A stretch of 64,000 bases of DNA from Rhinopithecus roxellana (lineage: Eukaryota; Chordata; Mammalia; Primates; Cercopithecidae): positions 36,264,069 to 36,328,068 of the forward strand of contig NC_044552.1 in the NCBI RefSeq assembly GCF_007565055.1, in the 5' to 3' direction. Position numbers and translations under genes: made by a program. Of this stretch, positions 1 through 10,040 are shown in pieces (the stretch's first letter is position 1; every line of letters starts with the position of its first letter). Under the pieces are notes generated by a model that saw only the letters and a list, made by a program, of their open reading frames with translations, had not been told where the DNA came from and did not search any database.

Positions 1-224
1 GGAGGTAAGGGTGGACGAGGAGGGAGGGGAACTGGCTCAGCACAAGCTTCATCCTGGGAGAAGCAGAGCCCACCCCAGACTTGGGGAAAAGTATTCAAGC
101 ACAGCAGGGCTCAGGGATGCCATCGGAAATTCCCCTGGAATCTAGTGTGCTGGCTGATCTTGGCAAAGGGTTTCCAGAGGACTGAAGAGGAGGGGCAAGA
201 AGGCTGGAACTGCCAGTGGCTGAA

Positions 225-430
225 ACCAATAATCATCATCATCACAATTATAATAGCTAACACTTACTGGTGCCATTCTAAGCACCTTCCCACACTCAGT
301 TAATCCTCATTACAGTACTAATACTATTCCCATTTTACAGACAAGGCAACGGAGGCCTGCCCAAAATAATGAACAGGTGAGGAGTGAGGAGTGAAGATTT
401 CAACCCTGCAGTGTGGTTCCCGAGTGTGGT
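225..430 (-). mobile_element. MIR SINE
   Basis: Reads as the reverse complement of MIR. 'taatagctaacacttactgg' is followed by 'taatcctcattacag' and the signature 'cccattttacag' then 'acaaggcaacggagg'. The tRNA-derived head would lie at the high-coordinate end and is degraded. Old mammalian-wide SINE with no sign of exaptation. Confidence 0.85.
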
Positions 431-1034
431 GCCCAAACCCTTGGGTATTTCTACGGTTCCTCTGAGTCTCCAGGGTTGAACATGGAAGGCCACCCAGAGA
501 CGGGCATCCTGAGGGCACAGGAGACTCAGCACAGCAGGGTCTCACCATGTGGGGAGCATGGACACACTGAAAATGCCACCTGATGCATCAATGACACTTT
601 CAGACCCTTTCAGCCTCAGGTTAAAAAATCCTATCTCCTGTGTCCAGAGTATCCTTAAGAGAAAGAGTGATCCTCTTAGCAAAATCCTTCTCAAAGACAT
701 GACAAAAAAAAAAAAAAAAGAGCTGCCAAGCAGAAGGCAGTAGGGTGGAGCCAGTGGTCACTGACAGGTCTCAGCTCTCACAGTCTGAAAAGTTAGGACA
801 TAGGGTACTGACTTATTTTAAAAACAGTGTGCTGGTTGCACTTTCAGCTAAAATTCTCCATGTTTTTCCTATGCCTCCACACCTTTTCAGGTGAAGTTTT
901 TCTGAATGTAAATCAGTGAGTCCCACTGTGCCATAAAAGAGGGTCCAAAATGTCTGAAAACAGAAGGAAACAGTGGATTCGTGATGCTTTTTTTTTTCGT
1001 ATTAACAACCAGACCCCATTTGCTTTACATCAGG
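431..1034. other. unique non-coding stretch
   Basis: No gene or clear repeat seen. It holds a 16-base A run near 704-719 and a short T run near 989. Short open frames here have no recognisable family. Confidence 0.5.
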
Positions 1035-1275
1035 GCGCTCATGTTTTGAACATGGGATTTGGGGTAAAATGGGGAGCTGTCCTCTGCACTGCAGGATGTT
1101 TAGTAGCATCCTTGGCCACCACCCACTAGATGCCAGTAGCATTCTCCTTCCTCTCCATCTCTCTCAAAACACAACAACTGAAATGTCTCCAGACATTGCC
1201 AAATGCCTCTTGGGGCTTGGGGGGTGGAGTGGGTATGGAACAAAATCACTCCCAGTTGAGAACCACTGCTTTGTG
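1035..1275 (-). mobile_element. MER20 DNA transposon (hAT-Charlie)
   Basis: Matches the reverse complement of MER20. 'ggatgtttagtagcatcc', 'ctagatgccagtagcat' and 'atgtctccagacattgcc' occur in the expected order, and the end 'gttgagaaccactg' is the terminal inverted repeat. It is nearly full length. MER20 copies are sometimes co-opted as regulatory DNA, but nothing here shows that. Confidence 0.9.
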
Positions 1276-1336
1276 TTTAGCTAAACATCTGAAAAGTTGT
1301 CTGGAGGTTGGGGAGAAAAAACATATTGATAGCAAG

Positions 1337-1566
1337 ACCCTGGCTCTCCAAAAAATAAAAAATTAGCTGAGTGTGGTGGTACACGCCTGTAGTCCCAGCT
1401 ACTAGGGAGGCTGAAGTAGGAGGATCGCGAAGTAGGAGGATCGCTTTAGCTTAGGAGGTCAAGGCTACAGTGAGCTGAGATTCTGTCACTGCACTCCACT
1501 GCACTCCAGCCTGGTTGACCAAGTGAGACCTTGTCTTGAAAACAAAACAAAACAAAACAAAACAAC
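1337..1566 (+). mobile_element. 5'-truncated Alu with internal duplications
   Basis: Begins at the mid A-rich linker and runs through the right monomer into an (AAAAC)n tail. Two small tandem duplications interrupt it. A 16-bp unit at 1413-1428 is repeated at 1429-1444, and a 10-bp unit 'actgcactcc' at 1488-1497 is repeated at 1498-1507. Divergence suggests an AluJ-age copy. Confidence 0.88.
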
Positions 1567-2169
1567 ATATCCAGCATAGTTTTGAAAATGTAATTCACAT
1601 ACTGTTTAAATCCAAATGTATCCTATTTCTCCTGACTTCTTGGACACTGTGTATTTGAAAATCTCCAGTGTCACTATCATGCCTCTTTCCTATGAATCTG
1701 CCTAAATGCCAATACTCCGTGCTCTGGATACCCTCCAACACCCCCTTCGTCCTCCCAGCCCTGGCTTTCCTAGTCTCATTTGTGTCCATCTTCTCACCAA
1801 CCCTTCCTTACGTGTTCAACCCACCAGGAGGCATTTGCTCTCCATGTGAGTCAGACAGCTCCCCACTCTGACAAGCACTGCAGGGGTGAGGACCAGAAAC
1901 CACCAAGCTTGGAGCCGCCAGCAGCCTCCAATGCAGCAATGGCCACACCCAAGAAAATGGACTCCTTTTCATCACCAGACAGTTGATCCATCCCACTCAC
2001 CAAAGCCTCATTCGAATGCACAGCCTGCCTCAGTCCCCAGAGTGGGCTACACCAAATACAGAAATGGGTCAAAGAGATACCAAATCTGAAAGACTTGGAA
2101 AGACCAACAACTCAACAGAAACATGGGCAGACTACGAATCAAAAGAAAATACAAATGAATCTTAAACTT
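1567..2169. other. unique non-coding stretch
   Basis: No recognisable exon or repeat. Several overlapping 60-75 codon frames occur on both strands (about 1668-2089). None resembles a known family and they shadow each other, as expected of chance frames. Confidence 0.45.
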
Positions 2170-2634
2170 GTGAGATGCTCAATTATACTCATGAAAGAAA
2201 TGCAAATTAAAACTGAGATACCAATTTTCATCCATCAGATTGGCAAAGATAAAAAAGTCTGATAACTTACTGGTAACTCATCAATGAATGAGACATCCTC
2301 ACCAACACAGTGGTGAGGATGTCTCATTCATTGACGGTTTCAGTGTAAATTGCTACAACCTCCTTGAAAGGATACTTAGTATGTCTATCAATATCACAAA
2401 TGCAGAGATGCTTTTACCAGCAATTCAACTTCTAGGAATTGATCCTACTAGACATACTCCTATATATGCAAAATAAAGCATATACAAGGATACTCACTGC
2501 AGTAGGATTTATGACAAAAGATTGGAAATAACTACAATATCCACAGTTTGGAGGGCTGCTTTAATAACTTGTGATTCTTCTGTAAAAGGGAATGTTATGC
2601 AGCTATAAAAAAGAAGAAAGGAAAAAAAAAATTA
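2170..2634 (+). mobile_element. L1M (old L1) 3' fragment, part 1
   Basis: Ancient L1 landmarks from the end of ORF2 appear in order: 'gaaatgcaaattaaaac', 'agataccaattttcatcc', 'tggtgaggatgt', 'gcaattcaacttctagg', 'ggatactcactgcagtagg', 'attggaaataactac' and 'atgcagctataaaaaagaa'. The reading frame is broken. A 54-base perfect hairpin (2281-2334) interrupts it, and an AluY splits it from part 2. Confidence 0.85.
2281..2334. repeat. perfect hairpin, 24-bp arms, 6-nt loop
   Basis: The left arm 2281-2304 is the exact reverse complement of the right arm 2311-2334, with loop 'acacag' at 2305-2310. The right arm looks collinear with the L1 it sits in, so the left arm is the extra inverted copy. Confidence 0.95.
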
Positions 2635-2648
2635 AAAGAATGAGGGCA

Positions 2649-2980
2649 GCTGGGCACGGTAGCTCACACCTGTAATCCCAGCACTTTGGGAGGCTGAGGC
2701 AGGCGGATCATGAGGTCAGGAGATTGAGACCATCCTGGCTAACATGGTGAAACTCCATCTCTACTAAAAATACAAAATATTAGCTGGGCGTGGTGGCAGG
2801 CACCTGTAGTCCCAGCTACTCGGGAGGCTGAAGCAGGAGAATGGCGTGAACCCCAGAGGCAGAGCTTGCAGTGAGCCAAGACTGCGCCACTGCACTCCAG
2901 CCTGGGTGAGAGAGACAGAGACTCTGTCTCAAAAAAAAAAAAAAAAAAAAAGAAAAAAAAGAAAAAGAAAAAGAAAAAAC
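2649..2980 (+). mobile_element. AluY, full length, inside L1M
   Basis: Complete dimeric Alu with 'gaggtcaggagattgagacc' and 'gaatggcgtgaacc', typical of AluY. A 14-bp TSD 'aaagaatgagggca' flanks it at 2635-2648 and 2981-2994. The tail is A-rich with AAAAG units. It cuts the plus-strand L1M in two. Confidence 0.95.
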
Positions 2981-2994
2981 AAAGAATGAGGGCA

Positions 2995-3330
2995 TCCTCT
3001 ATATCCTCTATGTCATAACATGGAATAATTTTCAATGTATATTGCTAGGTAAGACAAGCAAGCCACAGAATAACATGAACAGTATGCCAACAGTTGTTGA
3101 AAAATAGTATGTATCCATATACACATTTATATGCATAGATTATCTTTGAAAAGATACCCCAAAAGCTAATAAAAGCGGTTACCTATAGAGAGGAGAAATG
3201 GGTAGCTGGAAGCAGAAAGAATTATTTAACCCACTTTAGACTCTTCATAACTTGCAAATTTTATATCATGCACACACCTCAACTATTAAATCAATCAACA
3301 GGAAGCAAGCACAAAGAAAAAGTCTCTAAT
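2995..3330 (+). mobile_element. L1M 3' UTR fragment, part 2
   Basis: Continuation of the L1M after the AluY: 'tgtatattgctaggtaagac', then 'gcggttacctatagagagg' and 'taacttgcaaattttatat', typical of old L1 3' tails. Strongly diverged, and the end is fuzzy. Confidence 0.6.
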
Positions 3331-3440
3331 TGATGTAGTTCTACCATCACCATGTGTGCATGCATGCAACACATATTACGGTCAGCTACAATTTTAAATC
3401 CTCTATAAGTATCCATACTCATCAGTTCAAATGTCTCAGT

Positions 3441-3926
3441 TTTTTGTTTGTTTGTTTTTGTTGTTGTTTTTTGAGACAGGGTCTCACTCTGTCAACAACG
3501 CTGGAGTGTAGTGGTGCAGTCTTGGCTCACTGCAGCCTTGACCTCCTGGGTTCAAGCAATTCTCCCACTTCAGCTTCTTGAGTAGCTGGGACTATAGACA
3601 TTTGGTACCATGCTTAGCTAGTTTTTTCTATTTTTGGTAAAGACAGGGTTTCACCATGTCCATGTTGCCCAGGCTGGAGTGCAGTGGTGTGATCTTGGCT
3701 CACTGCAACCTCTGCCTCCCAGATTCAAGCGATTCTCCTGCCTTAGCCTCCTGAGTAGCTGGGATTACAGGGTGTGCCACCACACCCGGCTAATTTTTGT
3801 ATTTTTAGTAGAGACGGGGTTTTGCCATGTTGTCCAGGCCAGTCTCAAACTCCTGACCTCAAGTGATCTGCCTGTCTCGGCCTACCAAAGTGCTGAGGTT
3901 ACAGGTGTGAGCCACTGCACCCGACC
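3441..3926 (-). mobile_element. three-monomer Alu (fused copies)
   Basis: Read as antisense Alu, there is a poly-T tail, one right monomer (to about 3655), then another complete right-plus-left Alu (3660-3926) with no second poly-T. The junction lies in the stretch 'gttgcccaggctgg', which is shared by both monomers. Unequal Alu-Alu recombination is the simplest explanation. Open frames here are Alu-derived. Confidence 0.85.
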
Positions 3927-4700
3927 TGGTCCTGGTTTTCTGATTCAAAAGTAGGATGATCAACACAACAAGAACACACAAGGAGCTCACCAGATTCTCT
4001 TCTTAACAGGGTTTTGAAAATGTTCTTCCTCAAAATGACCTTCCCATTATCTGAAAAATGTACTGACACTGGGGCCACCACCACCCTGAAGTTACGTGGA
4101 CAGGCAGGCAGAACCCTTTAAAAGGTACACTGAATAACAACTGCCAGGGACACAGGGGCACTCACGCTTTCAATAATGCCGCCAAGTACTATCAGCTGAG
4201 ACCATACATCACAAAGTGACCTGAACCCTGAAACCTATCAGGAGCGGCAGGCACCCCTAGAAGTCACCTGAGAATCCTCCCTGCAGCTCTGCCTGTGGCA
4301 GTGTTTTAATGGCCTATTACTCAAAGGTGCCACTGACATCACTTTTAAACCTACCCCACCACCACTGCCACTTCATCATAAAATAACCCTTATATTTTAA
4401 GCTGTAAATCAGCATTTGTCAAGTTCTAAATTGGGCTACAGCAATATTTATTCATCAAAGGATAAATCTTCTCTGCACAGTCATAAAACTGCCTAATAAT
4501 TTAATATGCTATCATTCTTACCTGAAACTTGTCAAAAAGTGACCTGAAAGAGGTATGTGTTTTACACATACTGGCGGTAAGCCTATAGTTTATTAAATAG
4601 TTCACAGTTTTAATTCTCTATATGGGGGGAAATGGCACACAGAGCATGTCCTAAGCAGAATAACAATTCAGAGATTCATTAACTTCTGTTTTGGGATAGA
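3927..4700. other. unique stretch, part AT-rich
   Basis: No gene or clear transposon. The block 4380-4620 is AT-rich with several 'taat' and 'ataaatct' motifs and few repeats. Its character fits a conserved non-coding element, but conservation cannot be tested from one sequence. Confidence 0.4.
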
Positions 4701-4714
4701 AAAAAAGCAGATTC

Positions 4715-5132
4715 TGACCAGGTGTGGTGGCTCACGCCTATAATCCCAGCATTTTGGGAGGCCGAGGTGAGCAAATCACCTGAGGTCAGGAGTTTGAGGT
4801 CGACGTGGCGAAACCCTGTGTCTGGCACTGTATTTTTAGTAGAGACAGGGTTTTGCCATGTTACCAGTTCAAATATCTCAGGTTCTGACATACAGTGACT
4901 GTATTTTTACTAAAGACTAGTAAAGTGCTTGATGGCAGTTGCCTGTAGTCCCAGCTACTAGGGGACTGAGGCAGGAGAATCACTTGAACCCAAGAGCCAA
5001 AGGTTGCAGTGAGCTGAGATCACGCCACTGCACTCCAGTCTGGGTGCCACAGCAAGACCCTGTTTCAAAACAAAAACAAAAACAAAAAACAAAACAAAAC
5101 AAAACAAAAAACAGAAAAGAAAAGAAAGAAAG
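4715..5132 (+). mobile_element. Alu with internal inverted segments
   Basis: The left monomer runs 4715-4823 and the right monomer resumes near 4931. Between them lie antisense Alu pieces. 4831-4863 reads as the reverse complement of the region around 4803-4823, and a diverged second copy of its start lies at 4898-4917. The TSD 'aaaaaagcagattc' (4701-4714 and 5133-5146) shows the whole structure is one insertion rearranged afterwards or during integration. The tail is (AAAAC)n. Confidence 0.85.
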
Positions 5133-5146
5133 AAAAAAGCAGATTC

Positions 5147-5519
5147 CCTAAAGAGGACCAAAGACTTCTCCAATGGGTGGAACAGATAGAAAAGCAAGAA
5201 AAAAACAAATTGTAGCACTTGGCGTGGAGCATGGACAAAAAGCACTGGATTAGAGAATTAATGCTGGGGACAGGTCTGTATAGCAACAAGACATGATGGA
5301 GAAATGTTAGAAGGAAAAGGTGGAAACACCTCTAAGCTGCAAAATTATCACAGATGGATCAAGAAGCCAACTCCTGGGAGCCCTCCAGATCTTCGGAGTG
5401 GGAAGCTCTCCAGGGCCGGGGGTTGCATTTCAGCAGAAGGATGTTCCTCTCACAGCCCAGTGCTGAGACACTGCTCTCTCTGAGGATGAGATGGGCAGCA
5501 AGTAAGCTCTTAGGTCAAG
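5147..5519. other. unique non-coding stretch
   Basis: No repeat or gene recognised. A 76-codon frame from 5354 runs into the MER20 and is not credible as a gene. Confidence 0.45.
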
Positions 5520-5737
5520 ACTTCACAACTATTGACATTCAGGCTGATCATTCTTTGTTGGGGAGAGGGTTCCTGCACATGTAGGATGTTTAGCAGCATC
5601 CCTGGCCTTTACCTATCACTTGCCAGCACTCCCTACCATCATCACCACCATCACCAATTATGACACCCAAAAATGTCTCCAGACATTGCCAAATGTCCCC
5701 TGAAGGCAAAACCACCCCGACTTCAGAACTACTGTCC
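5520..5737 (-). mobile_element. MER20 DNA transposon
   Basis: Reverse complement of MER20: 'ttgacattcaggctgatcat', 'ggatgtttagcagcatccct', 'atgtctccagacattgcc' and the end 'cttcagaactactg'. It carries a small CAT/CAC-rich expansion near 5636-5658. Second MER20 of the window, same orientation as 1035-1275. Confidence 0.9.
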
Positions 5738-6458
5738 TAGATGAATTAAGTCTAAATTTTTATTTATTTTGGGGGCTTTAAAAAAAATTCTGTTGTTGTT
5801 TTATACGTAGGATCTAAGAATTAAGTCTAATTTAACAAAGGTGGGCCACTGGGGGTAAACCCACTCTGCCCCAACAAACGTAATCTATTTCCTTTTCACT
5901 GCCTTTTCTGAGAAGTTTCAAAATACAAATCTAAGGAAATGCAGAAACTAGAACATCAATATTTAGCTCACATGCTGCAAACCTCTCGCTAGTGAAGTCC
6001 AAGCCTGCCTAAGGGCCAAGAAGCTCCAGCCAGACTTAGCTTTCCTTCCTTCTTTCTCTATTCTGCAGCCCCCCCCAACATATCCCCTACCTACCAGCCT
6101 TTACCTTTTACTACTAAGTTACCCCCCATTTCCTTTACGTTTTTCCACAACCTTGTGGTTTACTCTGGCACAAGAACATCTTTCAGGCTGGCATGCACTG
6201 GTGGTTAATGACAAGGTGGTTTTCTAAGCCACAAACTCTATTAATTTTATGTTCAAATGCACTCGCTCTGTTCATGGGTGAGTGTGGGAGGCAACGCCTC
6301 CCCAGTGCTGAACACTGAATTCATTATAGTACTTCAATAATCAAACAAAGATAGTGAATCACTTTTTAATTGGGGGGGAAAAAGCCAATTTCATATGTTC
6401 ACATTCGGGGCCACATTTCCCACAAGAATTTTTACATCAGTAAACCAAGATGCTACCT
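5738..6458. other. unique non-coding stretch
   Basis: No recognisable gene. It contains a C9 run near 6069 and a G9 run near 6371. Mostly moderate-AT unique sequence. Confidence 0.45.
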
Positions 6459-6744
6459 TTATTTATTTATGTATTTATTTTTTGAGACAGGGTCTGGCTC
6501 TGTGGTATAGGCGAGAGTGCAGTGGCGCAATCTCAGCTCACTGCAACTTCTGCCTCCCAGTCTCAAACCATCCTCCCATCTAGCCTCCCAAGTAGCTGGG
6601 ATCACAGTGTACCTGCCACCACGCGTGGCTAATTTTTACATTTTTAGTAAAGACAGGGTCTCACTCTGTTGCCCAGACTGACGATCTTCCCACCTCCACC
6701 TCCCAAAGTGCTGGGATTACAGGCGTAAGCCACTGCACCCAGCC
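6459..6744 (-). mobile_element. AluJ-like, antisense
   Basis: Complete but diverged antisense Alu with an ATTT-rich tail at its low-coordinate end and 'cactgcacccagcc' at its 5' end. There is an internal deletion in the left monomer around 6680. A weak TSD-like match of 'ccaagatgctac' to 'ccaagacactac' flanks it. Confidence 0.88.
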
Positions 6745-8473
6745 CAAGACACTACATTTAACACGAAGGATTCTAGCCAGGGAGCTGCCTGGCTATCAGG
6801 GCATCAAAACCAATTTGGAGATAAGAGAACCTGGGCTGAACTCAAATAAATGTTGTTAAAAGATGCAGTTTTGATTTCATTGTGGGTTTTCTTTTTTTTA
6901 AGGCAACTTTATTCGGGCAGGACTGGAACAGGATGGGAAATACTGAAGTGAGGCTGGGTTCGACTTATTTTTCATCTGTTTTTAATCATCTATCATGCAG
7001 GTAGAGATGTCCAACCTTCAAAACCAGAAGAGCAGGAAAAATATGAGCTCAGCACACCTACACAGTCTCAACTCAGTGCTGGCTGGCCTGGCATCAAGTC
7101 CGCACAGTGGCCACCAACCACAGTCAAGTTGGTACAGTTTCCATAAAAAGCTGAAATTCAGACTGCCACAAGATATGCCTGAAAGCATATCCCCAAGTTT
7201 CATCCACCTGAAAAATGCCAGTTACCATCACCTAGCACACCTTTAAGCAGCTTGGTGGCACTGCCAGAGTAAGAGACACGTAAAGCTTGGGTTTTTCAGA
7301 AGGTGGGGATGCCGTTAGTAAGTTGATTAGAACTCCCAGAATTAGCCCAGGAGTGTCAAACAGCCACTGGAGGCAATCCGCTTGGTTTTTAAAAATGGTT
7401 TCAGTCTCATGTCCTACATGTTCCATTCATTGTATACAACTTCACTGAATTAGCAGACAGTCCAGCTTATGGCTTCCATGCCTCCACCAAACAAGATTAG
7501 AGAAAAAAAAAAAAACCAAAAAATCAGAAATGAAACCACAGGGAGGCAGGCAGGTATCCAAGTCATGGGCCCCAGTGCGGATCAGTCTGGATGCACTCAC
7601 TGTGTGTCTAGAGGGTCCTGCAGGTGAAAACAGCTTCTGTTACTGAATCCTTCCACCAAGACTGGAACCTAGACACCCAGAGCAGGCCTTAAACACAATC
7701 TGAGAATGACAAAGCCAAAATACCATAGACATAAGATAGAAATGGGGAGAGGAGGTACTTAAAAAAGAAAAAATCAAGACAAACCATTAGCTTTTCTTTA
7801 AAATAGCCCACTCCCTGGTACACTTCCAGTAGAATACAGTTGACACTGAAATCTGCAAGGCTGTGGCACAGGCAGGAAGCGAGGTGCACCTCTGTGTGTC
7901 AGTGGCCAGTCTGCCTATCCATCAGCAAAGGTGGAGGATTCCGGGTCAGGATGTGTCCTGGACAAGGGAAAGCTGGCCCTAGAGAGACATTCTATTGCCA
8001 GGCTACAGACCACACCCCAAGCCCAGCCCTCTCAGAAACTGATGCCAGTGAAGGCAACGAGGGAGACGCAGGCTGTGATATGAGTGAACTAAGGGTCAGA
8101 ACACTGCTCCATCACTTCAGGTCACTGCTGGAGGTCTCCATTGCCCATCTCTCCATTGGCATCCCTTGGCGTTAAATAAGACCAGACCAGTGACATAGCA
8201 CAGAGACTCTGAACCCCAAAGAATGTGCCCAGCAAGCATGGGCTCACCATTCCTGTTTTCATTCTTTCATTATTAATATTATCCAGCCATCATTGATTAA
8301 GTACCTATAATGCCTTCCCTCCCAAATGCTTGATAGGAAGGTAAAACGAGGCAGTCCAGGTGAAGCCCACACAAACACATAGCTCTTATCATTAGCACAG
8401 CTATCATTGTGAACTCAAACCCACTCAAAGCCCCTACAAAACTAACTCAACCTGAGCTAAGTGAGCTAAGTGA
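6745..8473. other. unique stretch, no Alu or clear repeat
   Basis: First part of the Alu-poor tract. No credible exon. On the minus strand a possible poly(A) signal lies at 6908-6913. The 111-codon plus frame (7840-8175) and the shorter minus frame near 8110-8290 match no family I know. Sequence complexity is normal. Confidence 0.4.
6887..6913 (-). promoter_or_regulatory. possible poly(A) signal next to an A tract
   Basis: On the minus strand an AATAAA (plus-strand 6908-6913) is followed after 8 bases by a run of eight A and then GAAAA. This could mark the 3' end of a minus-strand transcript or of a processed retrocopy. The spacing is shorter than usual, no source gene is recognised and no TSD was found. 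Confidence 0.2.
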
Positions 8474-8598
8474 TCTCCTTTTTCAAGTCATCAGCTGGAA
8501 ATGAAAAACGGAGGTAGAGGCAGAGAAAGAAAAAGTGTCGGGGGAGAATTCTACTTTCCCACATCTTCAAGTCCAAGAGCTAATTTAGTCCTACAAAG
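8474..8598. repeat. local direct duplication, copy 1
   Basis: About 125 bp that recurs at 8845-8970 with roughly 90% identity by eye, including the shared stretch 'aaaaagtgtcgggggagaat'. The flanks do not match. It is not a repeat family I recognise. Confidence 0.9.
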
Positions 8599-8844
8599 AG
8601 TCCTACCAAGAAGGAGTGCCTATCAGAAGCTTCATTTCTCAGGACCACGTTTGCTCTTCAAATGAAAAGCTAGTTGTCTAAAAGAATAATCTCTCTCTCC
8701 GTCTGGCCAGCCAGTGACTTGTCCCTTGTATGTGTGAAATGTGCCTTCCCCGACAAGAGGCATTTTAAGTTTGACGGGGTTTTGTTAAAGTTAATATACG
8801 TGGGCTCTTTACAATCTTTGAAACTAATTATTGAATCACCTCTC
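8599..8844. other. spacer between duplicated copies
   Basis: 246 bp of unique sequence between the two copies of the 125-bp duplication. No repeat or exon recognised. Confidence 0.4.
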
Positions 8845-8970
8845 TCTCCTTTTTCAAGTCATCAGGTGGAAATGAAAAACTGAGGTAGAGGCAAAGGAAG
8901 AAAAAGTGTCGGGGGAGAATTCTACTTTCCCCACGTCTTCAAGTCCAGCAGCTAATCTAGTCATACAAAG
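8845..8970. repeat. local direct duplication, copy 2
   Basis: Second copy of the 8474-8598 unit in the same orientation, offset about 371 bp. Scattered substitutions and one single-base indel separate the copies, so the event is old. Confidence 0.9.
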
Positions 8971-9849
8971 GAAGGTATACAAGAGGGACAATTTAAATAA
9001 CTTTCCCAGCCTTTAATTAAGCAAAGTAGAGTGAAAGGATCAACAGCCTCTGACACGAATTTGCATACCCTTTGCCAAGTTCTGTGTGTGTGGAGGGGGA
9101 GTTACATCTTCCCTAAACTTGTTTCACACTCACTACTCACTCTCTCCACAGGCCTCGTAAGAGCCACAACCATTTCAAACAAACAAGAACTTCTACCCCA
9201 ACCATTTGAGAGAGCTATGTGATTTTAAAAAGAGAGAGAGAAAAAAAAAAGGTCAACAGCGTTCTGAGTACATATCACAAGCTTTGTTCTACTCGCTTCC
9301 CCACTTCCTGTTGCTTCCTCACCTTGTAACTTTTTATTTTTGAAGCCTATGCGTTCACACTGGTATCACTGTAAGCTTTCAGTGGGAGGCCATCGGAGAG
9401 ACCAGGATGAGGCTCTGTACTGTTCTGAGACACACAGGACTGTACGAAAGACACAAATCACCACCGCCCGGCCCTCAGGAAAGTACAGCCAAAATTTCAC
9501 TGCTCCCGTCAACGTGGGGGTGCTAGGAAAAACAATTGTGGGGCAAGCTTTACTTTGTGGGGAGCGCACTGTGTGGGCAATGGTCACTTAACCACTAGTT
9601 AGTACCAAGTGGCTTACAGCTGGGAGCAAGGGGAAAAAACATTTGACACCCACAGACCAAGAAATACCCTGGAGGAGACACGAGCTGGCACTGCAGGTTA
9701 CTCGGGCCTCTCCAAACACCTGCCCAAGCCCCACACTCCAGGGAGGGATCCACTGGGAAAAGGAACTGAAAGACTGAAATGCTTTGTGAGTGGGACCCTG
9801 TCTTATCTCCAGCTTAGAACAGAGGTCAGAACAAAAGGGGGACCTGGAC
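8971..9849. other. unique non-coding stretch
   Basis: No gene. A short GA/A-rich run lies at 9226-9250. A 168-codon frame beginning with GTG at 9609 crosses into the L2-like end and has no protein-family character. Confidence 0.45.
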
Positions 9850-10040
9850 ACCATTTGGCCAGCCACTTCCTGTTACAGAGGACACCAGGACCAAGAGCTG
9901 CTATCACAAAGCTAATTTACTCACGGGAGACCAGGTACTGGATCCCAGTTCTCCCCTCTCCCAGGACAGGGCTTTTCAAGATCTTCTCAAATTACATGGG
10001 GCAGGTGCTCAATAAATGTTGGCTCAGCTACACTGGACTG
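9850..10040 (+). mobile_element. L2 fragment, probable
   Basis: Ends with 'ggcaggtgctcaataaatgttgg', the 3' terminal L2 (or MIR) signature on the plus strand. The upstream part is too diverged to place exactly. Confidence 0.5.

Noticed and set aside
8110..8292. Minus-strand frame ending in a protein-like tail
   Set aside because: About 60 codons between stops. I could not match it to any protein or find convincing splice signals, so it was not called an exon.
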